In this document: positions 1 to 7,906 of the stretch, one piece after another
How the letters are laid out: each line of letters starts with the position of its first letter
Position numbering within the stretch: position 1 is the stretch's first letter
NCBI RefSeq assembly: GCF_004123195.1
Contig: NZ_SDLI01000005.1
Coordinates: 31,999 to 95,998 of the forward strand
Source of the DNA: Ammoniphilus sp. CFH 90114
Lineage (GTDB): Bacteria; Bacillota; Bacilli; Aneurinibacillales; RAOX-1
Reading direction: 5' to 3'
Length of the DNA stretch: 64,000 nt
Notes under the pieces: generated by a model
What the model saw: the letters and a program-made list of their open reading frames with translations, nothing else
What the model was told of the DNA's origin: nothing
Databases searched by the model: none
Position numbers and translations under genes: made by a program

Positions 1-344
1 AGATTACTAAAGAAGAAAAGGATCCAAACTAGAAAAATGAGCGATAAGAACACGAGAGGATCGAGGTCTGTTTCATTCCTAGTCTAGCTTTTTAAGATTT
101 TCATAAAAAAAGAGCCGTGCAAACACCCTTAAATGAAAAAAACTAGAACAAACATTTTGGCTGGGACTAATTTGTCTCGGAATCACCTTTCCCAGAATCA
201 TACAAGCTTCCAGTAGGTAGTAAGTGCAGTTAAATAAAGGCAAGATAAATAGCCGTGTAAGTAGAGAAAGTAGTAGATTGGTCTAGAAAGTGACTGTTTC
301 CGATCTACTGTCAAACAGAATGAGATAATAAATATTCGCTAACG

Positions 345-415
345 GTAAAGTGCTTTGCACTTTACCTCGTGATGAGGGTCAGTCCCTCAGTTGAGTAAAG
401 CGCAAAGCGCTTTAC
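345..415. repeat. Dispersed palindromic element, copy 1 (three hairpins)
   Basis: Two perfect palindromes with 9-bp arms, GTAAAGTGC-ttt-GCACTTTAC (345-365) and GTAAAGCGC-aaa-GCGCTTTAC (395-415), flank a central GAGGG-tcagt-CCCTC hairpin. Related but decayed copies lie near 7009, 7496 and 28401. The rest of 1-435 shows no gene I can support; it is the 3' side of the response regulator gene. Confidence 0.8.
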
Positions 416-435
416 AATAACATCTTGCAAAGTTA

Positions 436-1140
436 TCAATTAACCAACTTATATCTCCGCTCGGGCCTCCCCACTGCCCCATACTTTAACTCTACCTCTA
501 CTTCATCAATGGAAAGAAGGTACTCTAGGTAGCGTCTCGAGGTTGAGGGGGTGATGCCTAAAGACTTGGCTAATTCGTCTACGTTTACGCTTTCATTTAC
601 CTCGTTCAGCTGTTTCTTTATTCGGGATAGGGTAAGCTTATCTATGCCTTTGGGCAGAGGAGTTTCCTTGCTGCCCCCTTCAAGGATCGGGCTCATGGGG
701 GTGGTTTTAAAGAACGAATCCACTTCGTGCTGTCGAAAGACTTTGCTGTTACTCAGCTGTTGTTTCACACCTTGGTATTTCTTTAAGGTCGCGAGAAAGC
801 GGTCGATCATGACGGGTTTGATCATATAATCAAAAACGCCGCCGCGAATGGCTTCCCGAACGGTATCGGCCTCATTGGAGGCCGTAATTAGGATCACGTC
901 AACCCCTCGGTAGTGGCTTCTCACTTGCCACAGCAAGTCAATTCCATTCATATCCGGCAGATAAATGTCTAGCAAGATGAGGTCAGGGGAGTAGATTTTT
1001 AAGAGCTCAAGCGCTTGTTCCCCTGTATTAGCAATGTCGCTTACGGTATATCCCTCTAGTTTTTGTGTGAATTGCTTATAGATCTCGGCTGTTCTGGGAT
1101 CATCTTCTACTATCATAACCTCAATCGGTTGGATGGCCAT
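436..1140 (-). CDS. Response regulator, CitB/DcuR/MalR family
   Basis: Cytoplasmic response regulator that probably activates the adjacent tricarboxylate transporter genes. The receiver domain covers residues 1-120, with the acidic pair E12/D13-D14, phospho-acceptor D58 (LLDIYLPD) and the conserved lysine in YMIKPV near residue 108. The C-terminal part (about 165-225) is a winged-helix/HTH of the CitB type (VDELAKSLGITPSTSRRYLEYL). An AGGAG ribosome site precedes the ATG. It follows its kinase gene by 17 bases, so the two are an operon read away from tctC. The 234-residue length is normal for the family. The ligand sensed is not visible in the sequence. Confidence 0.9.
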   Translation of the reverse strand: MAIQPIEVMIVEDDPRTAEIYKQFTQKLEGYTVSDIANTGEQALELLKIYSPDLILLDIYLPDMNGIDLLWQVRSHYRGVDVILITASNEADTVREAIRGGVFDYMIKPVMIDRFLATLKKYQGVKQQLSNSKVFRQHEVDSFFKTTPMSPILEGGSKETPLPKGIDKLTLSRIKKQLNEVNESVNVDELAKSLGITPSTSRRYLEYLLSIDEVEVELKYGAVGRPERRYKLVN

Positions 1141-1157
1141 GGGGGTATTCTCCTTTT

Positions 1158-2762
1158 TTATGCGACTTTTTTCGGTATGATCACGGTAAAACGGGCGCCG
1201 CCCAAGTTGCTGTCTCCAATATGCAGTTGGCCATTCAGTAGGCGAACGGCATTCTGGACAAGGCTCAGACCAAGTCCATGGTTGTGCCCATGCGTTTTGG
1301 TAGAGTAGCCGTATTGGAAAATTTTTTGTTCCTCGTCAGGAGACACTCCGCGTCCATTATCATCAATGTCGAAAATGATATCTTTGCCGATATCCGTAAA
1401 GGAAACTTTGACTCTAGCATCTGAGCCCTGTTTCCCCGAGGCCGCCTCTAGCGCGTTATCAATGATATTTCCTAGAATGGTAACAAAGGTAGAGGAGTCA
1501 AAGTGTGCTGGAATATTTAGTAACTCACTTTCTTGGTCAATTTCGAATTGGACCTTGAGCTCTTTAGAACGATTCGCTTTGCCTATTAAACAGGCAGCAA
1601 TCAGCGGATCTTTTACCGATTCCATGAGAAAAGCCAATAGATCCTGCCGTTCAATCACTTCTTCTGATATTAATTGAATGGCCTTATCGGTTTGGTTGAT
1701 TTTTAACAGGCCATAGATGAGATTCAGTTTGTTCAAATACTCGTGGTTTTGGGCTCTCATATTGTCCGAGAAGGATTTAATTTGGGCAAATTCCTCCGTT
1801 AGTTGCTCGATCTCGGAAACGGGTCGGAAGGAAAACACGGTACCGGTTAAGCGTGACTTGTAAAAGATAGGGGAGGAATCCATGATGAAGAGTTGGTCTT
1901 GTACCAGCACTTTCAAATTCTTTTGGTCTTGTTTGTGGCCTAACGATTCAAGCAAGGCCGTTCTTAGATAAGGGAAGGGCAGATGTTCTATATGTGTAAC
2001 TTCGACTTGGTTAAGCTCAAGGTGTTCTCGCGCTTTTTTATTCATGGACACGATACGGCCTTGAGTATCCACCGCCAGGATCGCATCGTGGATGGACTCC
2101 AGAACGGCTTCTTTTTCTTTAAAGATATAAGAAATCTCTTCAGGCTCCAATCCAAAAATCATTCTCTTCACACTTTTAGCTACGAAGTAAGCACCTACCC
2201 CGCCTAGAAGAAGTGGGAGGGCTGCTAAGTACATCAACTTATAAATATATTCCATGACCTGGGACTCGATTTGCTCGTGCAGGAATCCGACTGAGGATAC
2301 ACCAATAAGCTGACCTTGAGTATCATAGATTGGCGTTTTTGCCTTGATCGCTGGGCCGGACAACCCTGTACCCTCGAACACAATCGATCGGTGTTGTTCA
2401 AATACTTCTTCGTTGCTTGTACCCATTTCGCGACCGATCTGTTCCACAAGATGATGAGAGTAACGAATATTATTGCGATTGCCGATCACGACATAACCTG
2501 CCCCTGTCATTTCCCGAATCTCCTCCGCAATGGGCTGAATGGTCCTAGAAGGGTCATCATGGGAAAAGGCCTCGATGATCCTTGGTTCATGAGCAGCCAG
2601 CTTGGCCACCATCAACGCTTGCTTCCCCAGCTTTTCGTCGATGATATCCTCGACCATATTACTGAAGATCATCACCGCTATGGACATGCACAGTAAAACA
2701 ACGAAAGAAATCAGGAAGATCATTTTACTCAGCAAATTCATTTTCATGCTAAAGATGGTCAT
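1158..2762 (-). CDS. Sensor histidine kinase, CitA/DcuS family
   Basis: Membrane sensor kinase for an extracytoplasmic di- or tricarboxylate (family inference). Order: TM1 at about residues 12-33, an extracytoplasmic PAS-like (CitA/DcuS) sensor domain at about 40-170, TM2 at about 175-195, a cytoplasmic PAS at about 215-320, then a DHp segment with H340 in the family-typical RAQNHEYLNKL motif, and a HATPase with N-box IIDNALEA and G-boxes DIDDNGRGV and HGLGLSLV. It is the first gene of a kinase-regulator operon and diverges from tctC across about 200 bases. The first of several candidate starts (2762, 2747, 2741) has AAGGCGGTG upstream. Confidence 0.92.
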   Translation of the reverse strand: MTIFSMKMNLLSKMIFLISFVVLLCMSIAVMIFSNMVEDIIDEKLGKQALMVAKLAAHEPRIIEAFSHDDPSRTIQPIAEEIREMTGAGYVVIGNRNNIRYSHHLVEQIGREMGTSNEEVFEQHRSIVFEGTGLSGPAIKAKTPIYDTQGQLIGVSSVGFLHEQIESQVMEYIYKLMYLAALPLLLGGVGAYFVAKSVKRMIFGLEPEEISYIFKEKEAVLESIHDAILAVDTQGRIVSMNKKAREHLELNQVEVTHIEHLPFPYLRTALLESLGHKQDQKNLKVLVQDQLFIMDSSPIFYKSRLTGTVFSFRPVSEIEQLTEEFAQIKSFSDNMRAQNHEYLNKLNLIYGLLKINQTDKAIQLISEEVIERQDLLAFLMESVKDPLIAACLIGKANRSKELKVQFEIDQESELLNIPAHFDSSTFVTILGNIIDNALEAASGKQGSDARVKVSFTDIGKDIIFDIDDNGRGVSPDEEQKIFQYGYSTKTHGHNHGLGLSLVQNAVRLLNGQLHIGDSNLGGARFTVIIPKKVA

Positions 2763-2964
2763 ACTTCACCGCCTTGAGAGTCATCTTCATATTGTAAAAC
2801 ATAAAAGAAGAATTCAACAAAACAATTTATGGGAAAATAATTTTTATTATAAAAAATTAATAATAATGAAGAAAAAGACTTAAACTTTCTAAATATTCAC
2901 TTCCCAGTGAGGTTTGTTTAATATGATGACAAGTTCTTAAAACAAAAAGAGGGGGATTCATCAT
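2763..2964. promoter_or_regulatory. Divergent control region, sensor kinase / tctC
   Basis: AT-rich region between the divergent kinase and tctC genes. It contains a short inverted repeat TCACT-tccc-AGTGA at 2897-2910, a candidate binding site for the response regulator. I could not assign a convincing -35/-10 pair. The tctC ribosome site (AGAGGGGGA) lies just before 2965. Confidence 0.4.
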
Positions 2965-4026
2965 ATGATCAACAGCCTGAAGTTGAAAAAATGGGCAGCC
3001 ATCCTAGTAACAAGCGCCCTTGCCATTAGTTTAAGTGCATGCGGCGGTACGCAAACGGCTAGTCAACCAACTGCCGCTAATGAAAGCGGAAACAAAGCGG
3101 AAGCGAAATCCGATTATCCACAAAAGCCGATCGTGATCACCGCACCTTCTGGTGCAGGCGGTGGTTTGGATACCACAGCGAGAGCGCTAACCAAAGTCTT
3201 AGGAGAAACCAATCTTGTTACGAAAACCCTAACGGTAGAAAATAAACCGGGTGGAGGGCAAGCTGTTGGCTTAGCGGATTTCGTCAATAAGGACTCCAAG
3301 GATCCTTACCGATTGTATTTACCGTCCGCGCCTCTCATCATTAACAACTTGAAGAAGGAAGGAAATAGTCCTTATTCTTATCGTGATTTGACACCGCTTG
3401 CTCAGTTAACCAAAGACTACGGGGCCATTGTGGTGAAGGCGGATTCTAAATATCAGGACCTAAACGCTCTTTTTGAAGACATGAAAGCGAATCCAACGTC
3501 GGTAACCCTCGCGGGTGGATCTGCCCCCGGTTCACAAGATCATCTTGTCGCGATGCTGCCAGCTGTAAAGGCGGGGATTGATCCAAAGAAAATCAAATTT
3601 GTCTCCTATGATGGCGGCGGTGAAGCGATGACAGCCCTATTAGGCGGAAATGCGGACGCTATTGCAACAGACATCTCAGGCACGGGTGAATTTTTAAAGG
3701 CAGGAAAAGTAAGAGTTCTTGGAATCTCCTCACCGGAGAGATTAGCAGGTGAATTCAAAGACATCCCGACGTATAAAGAGCAAAATATCGATGCCGAATT
3801 TACCATCTGGCGCGGATTGTTTGGACCAAAGGACATGCCAGTAGACGTGGTGAAGTTCTGGGAAGATACTCTGCAGACGATGTCTGAGACGGAAGAGTGG
3901 AAGAAAGCCTTGGAAGCCAACGGCTGGGAGAATGGATTTAAGAGTGGGGATGAGTTCAAGAAATTCCTAGAAGACCAGGAAGCCTTGATCCAAGAGATTC
4001 TTGTTTCCCTTGACATGGCGAAGTAA
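2965..4026 (+). CDS. tctC: Tripartite tricarboxylate transporter substrate-binding lipoprotein TctC
   Basis: Extracytoplasmic receptor that captures a carboxylate and delivers it to the TctA/TctB permease. The N-terminus is a lipoprotein signal peptide ending in the lipobox LSAC at about residue 26, followed by a low-complexity linker. The mature part has the Bug/TctC-type signature PIVITAPSGAGGGLDTTARAL and a periplasmic-binding fold of about 310 residues. It is the first gene of tctCBA, with an AGAGGGGGA ribosome site. The bound substrate (citrate, tartrate, aromatic acid or other) cannot be read from the sequence; Bug proteins are diverse. Confidence 0.92.
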   Translation: MINSLKLKKWAAILVTSALAISLSACGGTQTASQPTAANESGNKAEAKSDYPQKPIVITAPSGAGGGLDTTARALTKVLGETNLVTKTLTVENKPGGGQAVGLADFVNKDSKDPYRLYLPSAPLIINNLKKEGNSPYSYRDLTPLAQLTKDYGAIVVKADSKYQDLNALFEDMKANPTSVTLAGGSAPGSQDHLVAMLPAVKAGIDPKKIKFVSYDGGGEAMTALLGGNADAIATDISGTGEFLKAGKVRVLGISSPERLAGEFKDIPTYKEQNIDAEFTIWRGLFGPKDMPVDVVKFWEDTLQTMSETEEWKKALEANGWENGFKSGDEFKKFLEDQEALIQEILVSLDMAK

Positions 4027-4102
4027 AATCCGCACTTAGACAGAAGAAGAGGGGGTCTCTCTTCTTCTCTTTCTATGGAAATGAAAATGGAGGTGAGCCA
4101 AG

Positions 4103-4558
4103 ATGAATGCGGTGTTTGATAGGTCAGCCAGCATGGTGTTTCTTTTAATCGGTATAGCGTTTATTGTGGAAAGCAGGAAAATTTCGGCGAGTGCTTACGG
4201 AAGCAGCGTGGGTCCAGATATGTTTCCTATGGGCCTAGGCCTTATTTTGATTCTACTAAGTATGCGATTATTCTATGAAACTCGGTTTTATTCCTCATTG
4301 AAAATAAAAGGTCAGTCCTTAGACTATAAAAGATTTGGCATTATCCTTGTCTCCGCCATCTTGTATGGGTTGTTACTAGAACCGATAGGTTATGTGATTA
4401 CTACCTTTTTGTTTTTGCTGATCGGTTTTCAAACGATGGAAAAAGGCGGATGGCTCAAGACGATTTTGATTTCTGGCGGCTTTTCCTATGGTATCTATTA
4501 TTTGTTTGTAGAAGTCTTGGAAGGTTCCTTACCAGGATTTCCAGTATGGTTCAATTAG
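4103..4558 (+). CDS. tctB: Tripartite tricarboxylate transporter small membrane subunit TctB
   Basis: Small membrane subunit of the secondary TTT carrier. At 151 residues with four predicted hydrophobic segments (about 8-24, 40-55, 75-95 and 100-140), it has the length and layout usual for TctB. It lies between tctC and tctA, 76 bases after the receptor gene and 9 bases before tctA, with GGAGGTG before the ATG. Its role is structural partner to TctA. Confidence 0.88.
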   Translation: MNAVFDRSASMVFLLIGIAFIVESRKISASAYGSSVGPDMFPMGLGLILILLSMRLFYETRFYSSLKIKGQSLDYKRFGIILVSAILYGLLLEPIGYVITTFLFLLIGFQTMEKGGWLKTILISGGFSYGIYYLFVEVLEGSLPGFPVWFN

Positions 4559-4567
4559 GAGGTAGAG

Positions 4568-6094
4568 ATGGAAACATTACAGTTTCTAGCTAACGGTTTT
4601 GCTGTCGCTCTTCAGTGGCATAACCTCGCATTTGCGTTTTTTGGCGTGCTCATTGGTACAGCAGTAGGGGTCCTGCCGGGTATCGGGCCCATGAGTGGGG
4701 TGGCCTTGCTCATTCCCGTGACCTCGACTTTAACTTCGGGATTGGATCCCAGTTCAGCAGCAACGAGCTCTATTATTTTACTCGCAGGGGTCTACTATGG
4801 AGCGATGTATGGCGGATCAACGACTTCCATATTATTGAACACGCCCGGAGAATCCTCTTCTGTCGTGACCGCACTTGACGGGTATCAAATGGCCAAACAA
4901 GGCCGTGCGGGCCAAGCCCTATCGATTGCGGCGATCGGCTCCTTTTTCGCTGGGATCGTCTCGATTGTCGGGCTTGTGATCTTAGCTGAGCCCTTATCCG
5001 ATTTAGCCTTATCCTTTGGTCCAGCAGAGTATTTTTCCCTGATGATTCTTGGATTGTGTGCGGTGAGCGGACTCGCGGGAAAATCCATGACCAAGGCCCT
5101 TATGATGACGATCTCAGGCCTTCTTCTGGCTACCATTGGTCTCGATAATGTATCCGGCGTCGCCCGTTTCACATATGATACCCCTGTGTTGTATTCTGGT
5201 CTAGAGTTTTTGACCGTTGCTGTAGGATTATTCGCGTTAGGAGAAGTATTTAAGACCATTCTTGAAAAAGATGGGGAAGGAGCGGTGATTGCGAAAGTTG
5301 GACGCATTCTTCCGACCAAGCAAGACATGAAGGAGAGTGCCGTACCTATCGCACGTGGTTCGTTCCTTGGATTCTTTATCGGGTTGCTTCCAGGCGCAGG
5401 AGCGACACTGGCTTCGTTCTTCTCCTATATCATGGAGAAAAAGCTGAGCAAAAATCCAAGCAAGTTTGGTCAAGGAGCGATAGCTGGAGTCGCTGCACCC
5501 GAATCCGCTAATAATGCGGCTTCCGGAGGAGCCATGATTCCTTTACTTACCTTAGGGATTCCTGGTTCCGGAACCACGGCCATCCTCATGGGTGCTTTGA
5601 TCATGTACAACATTCAGCCAGGTCCTTTATTGTTTTCGGATCACCCTCAAGTCGCATGGGGATTAATCGCCAGTATGTTTATTGGGAACGTCATGCTTCT
5701 CATTTTGAATATGCCCTTAGTCAAAGTGTTTGCGAAAGTGATTGAAACCCCAGCCAAATATTTACTTCCTATCATCATTGCCATCTCGTTTTTCGGGGTC
5801 TATGCGGTGCAGTATACTACTTTTGACTTAATGCTCCTGATCGGTTGTGGAGTCGTTGGCTACTTCTTAACGAAGAATGACTTCCCTGTAGCCCCGCTGG
5901 TCCTTGGTCTGGTTCTAGGGCCAATGATTGAAAACAACCTTCGCAGAGCGTTAACGGGTTCGAATGGGGACTTGATGGTTTTCTTGCAGAAGCCCATTTC
6001 CTTAGTCTTCTTGATTGTAGCGGCATTGTGGATGTTGGTTCCGCTGATTCTGAAGATGAGAGGGAAGAAGGTTATTATTAATGAGGAAGCATAG
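4568..6094 (+). CDS. tctA: Tripartite tricarboxylate transporter large permease TctA
   Basis: Large membrane subunit of the TTT carrier, which moves the carboxylate using the ion gradient. At 508 residues with about 11-12 hydrophobic segments, it has the two glycine-rich signature stretches of the family: GVLPGIGPMSGVALLIP near residue 35 and GLLPGAGATLASFFSY near 275, plus the PESANNAA motif near 312. It is translationally close to tctB (AGGAGG overlapping the tctB stop region) and is followed after 16 bases by a methyltransferase gene. Confidence 0.93.
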   Translation: METLQFLANGFAVALQWHNLAFAFFGVLIGTAVGVLPGIGPMSGVALLIPVTSTLTSGLDPSSAATSSIILLAGVYYGAMYGGSTTSILLNTPGESSSVVTALDGYQMAKQGRAGQALSIAAIGSFFAGIVSIVGLVILAEPLSDLALSFGPAEYFSLMILGLCAVSGLAGKSMTKALMMTISGLLLATIGLDNVSGVARFTYDTPVLYSGLEFLTVAVGLFALGEVFKTILEKDGEGAVIAKVGRILPTKQDMKESAVPIARGSFLGFFIGLLPGAGATLASFFSYIMEKKLSKNPSKFGQGAIAGVAAPESANNAASGGAMIPLLTLGIPGSGTTAILMGALIMYNIQPGPLLFSDHPQVAWGLIASMFIGNVMLLILNMPLVKVFAKVIETPAKYLLPIIIAISFFGVYAVQYTTFDLMLLIGCGVVGYFLTKNDFPVAPLVLGLVLGPMIENNLRRALTGSNGDLMVFLQKPISLVFLIVAALWMLVPLILKMRGKKVIINEEA

Positions 6095-6110
6095 ATGAGG
6101 AGGGACGGAC

Positions 6111-6893
6111 ATGCAAGAGCAAGATCCTAAGAAAATCAAGGATGCCGTGAAAGACCAGTTTTCGAGAAATGCTGAAAAGTACGTAACGAGCGAAACGCAT
6201 GCGAAAGGGGATGACTTAACCCTGATGCTAGAGTGGCTCCAGCCGAAGCCGGATTGGACGGTTCTCGACATTGCGACAGGCGGGGGGCATGTGACGAAGC
6301 ACTTAGCTCCACATGTGGCCCATGTGTTTGCCACGGATCTCACTCGCGATATGTTGGCGACTGCTCAAAAGCATCTCGCGCCGACTTGTCCCAATGTCTG
6401 GTACATCGTCGCAGATGCAGAGAATCTTCCCTTCCTAGATAAAACATTTGACGTCGTAACCTGCCGCATTGCCGCTCATCACTTTCCGAATCCTAAGGAG
6501 TTCGTACGCGAAGCAGCTAGGGTGCTGAAGCCAGGAGGGAAGTTTCTGTTTATCGACAATGTCGTACCGGCCGACGATCAACTAGACCAGTTTATAAATA
6601 CGCTGGAATATATCAGAGACGAAAGCCATGGACGGTGCCACCGAACCGAAGAGTGGACGGCCTGGGCAAACGAAGCAGGGCTGGAAATCGTTAATTCTCG
6701 CTTGCGCAAAAAAAACTTTGACTTCCCGACATGGGTAAGACGGACTACAAAATCGGAAGAACAAGTGACAAGAGTGGAGCAGCATATTCTTCAGGCGGAT
6801 CAGAGAATGCAGGAATATTGCGGGCTAACGATGAAGGACGGCAAGATATCATCGATTCATATTGATGAATGGATGGTTTTGTTTGAGGCTTAA
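6111..6893 (+). CDS. Class I SAM-dependent methyltransferase
   Basis: Cytoplasmic methyltransferase of the UbiE/Methyltransf_11 type. The SAM-binding motif I is VLDIATGGGHVTKHL at about residues 46-60, motif II carries the acidic ATDL, and the post-motif VLKPGGKFLFID is near 142-153. The substrate is unknown. It starts 16 bases after tctA with AGGAGGGAC upstream, so it is probably the last gene of the tctCBA transcript, and a strong terminator follows. Association with a tricarboxylate carrier may be incidental. Confidence 0.85.
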   Translation: MQEQDPKKIKDAVKDQFSRNAEKYVTSETHAKGDDLTLMLEWLQPKPDWTVLDIATGGGHVTKHLAPHVAHVFATDLTRDMLATAQKHLAPTCPNVWYIVADAENLPFLDKTFDVVTCRIAAHHFPNPKEFVREAARVLKPGGKFLFIDNVVPADDQLDQFINTLEYIRDESHGRCHRTEEWTAWANEAGLEIVNSRLRKKNFDFPTWVRRTTKSEEQVTRVEQHILQADQRMQEYCGLTMKDGKISSIHIDEWMVLFEA

Positions 6894-6901
6894 ACGTCAA
6901 T

Positions 6902-6940
6902 AAGCCATCTCATGTAAGTTTTTGAGATGGCTTTATTTTT
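6902..6940 (+). terminator. Rho-independent terminator of the tctCBA-methyltransferase transcript
   Basis: Perfect 11-bp stem AAGCCATCTCA / TGAGATGGCTT with a 10-base loop, followed by TATTTTTAT. Confidence 0.9.
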
Positions 6941-6966
6941 ATATTAAATATATCCTTTACTCACTT

Positions 6967-7045
6967 CGGATATACCCCCTCAGGTAAGGCACTGACCCCA
7001 TTCATAAGGTAAAGCGCGAAGCGCTTTATAGTACCTCGCAAGTAT
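6967..7045. repeat. Dispersed palindromic element, copy 2, with ACCCCCTCAGG head
   Basis: A head sequence ATACCCCCTCAGGTAAGG...CTGACCCC...TTCATAA runs directly into the palindrome GTAAAGCGC-gaa-GCGCTTTA(T) at 7009-7029. The head alone recurs at about 19627 and 28197, and the palindrome recurs at 345-415. Confidence 0.7.
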
Positions 7046-7137
7046 TGAAAAAGAAAAAGTCTTGTAGGAATATCAGGAATTAGAGGCAACATTCAATTAC
7101 GTCTGGTATAATAAAAAGAATGAAGGGAGTGACCGGA

Positions 7138-7389
7138 GTGAATGAAAAAATTCTGTTGCAAATTCTAGAAGAACTTAAAGAAATTAAAGCTGACCAAAAA
7201 GAAATGAAGCAGATATTAGTGGAAAGTCGAACAGAAGCAAGAAGCGAAGCCAAGCAGTTAGCTACCATTCAGAATAGGCAGCAACGAGTCATTGAAATGC
7301 TATCTTCTCGCTCCGTCCAAAATGAAGCAGATATAAAGTGTATGCAAGATGAATTAGACATTGTTAAAGAGCAATTACCTAAAACGTAG
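7138..7389 (+). CDS. Small coiled-coil protein
   Basis: Unrecognised small acidic/basic protein of about 83 residues that is almost entirely alpha-helical, with heptad-like spacing of I/L (ILEELKEIKADQKEMKQILVE). No signal peptide, cysteines or catalytic motifs. The GTG at 7138 has AAGGGAG about 9 bases upstream; the ATG at 7120 would place that ribosome site inside the gene. It resembles the two coiled-coil proteins at 10190 and 10659 in general design. A terminator follows directly. No function can be assigned. Confidence 0.6.
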   Translation: MNEKILLQILEELKEIKADQKEMKQILVESRTEARSEAKQLATIQNRQQRVIEMLSSRSVQNEADIKCMQDELDIVKEQLPKT

Positions 7390-7434
7390 GTGGTAATACT
7401 TCCATTATAAATGGGGGTGTTACCATCTTTTTGT
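7389..7434 (+). terminator. Rho-independent terminator after coiled-coil gene
   Basis: Outer stem GGTGGTAA / TTACCATC, inner stem CCATT-tata-AATGG, then CTTTTTG. Confidence 0.75.
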
Positions 7435-7495
7435 TTTAACTAGAAGGGATGATGTGGTGTTTGGCTACAATGATTTAGTAACATGCACGTCATCA

Positions 7496-7560
7496 GTAAA
7501 GTGCTCGCGTTTTACCTGGTGACAGTCTCTTAGTTGAGACGCGAAGTGCTTTACGATAAC
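7496..7560. repeat. Dispersed palindromic element, copy 3 (decayed)
   Basis: Same order as copy 1 (GTAAAGTGC..TTTAC, then GTCTC-ttagtt-GAGAC, then GCGAAGTGCTTTACGATAAC) but with mismatched arms. It lies in the 420-base non-coding stretch 7390-7808, which otherwise holds only terminators and a possible short gene remnant around 7590-7700. Confidence 0.6.
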
Positions 7561-7747
7561 CCAATTTTCAAGGTTTATGTGAAATCGGTAGATCATTTAT
7601 AGGAAACTGCACAAGTGGGAACTCGAGACCATTGTAGGTACAAGAGAACTCAACGTTGATCTTATTGTAAAAAGAGTTAGGCTAATATTACTTTTGTAGA
7701 AATTAGATAAACGATCCAACACCCCACCATGCAGGAAGCAGTCCACT

Positions 7748-7776
7748 AAGGCAGATCCACGGAGATCTGCCTTTTT
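7748..7776 (+). terminator. Rho-independent terminator without an obvious upstream gene
   Basis: Perfect stem AAGGCAGATC / GATCTGCCTT followed by TTTTTCC on the plus strand. The only upstream reading is an open stretch of about 30 codons near 7600-7700 that I do not call as a gene. Confidence 0.7.
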
Positions 7777-7906
7777 TCCTTTTTTTGAATTCGAAGCCAT
7801 AGTAGAAATTATTCATAGATCTTCTTGTTTTTTACGGTTCCCCTATCTAGCTGCTCGCCGTCAGGAACCGCGATCACCTGGATCCGATCGAGGATCTTAT
7901 GTTCAA

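Noticed and set aside
7590-7700. A short gene before the terminator at 7748
   Set aside because: Only about 30 codons are open, there is no start codon or ribosome site, and nothing is recognisable.
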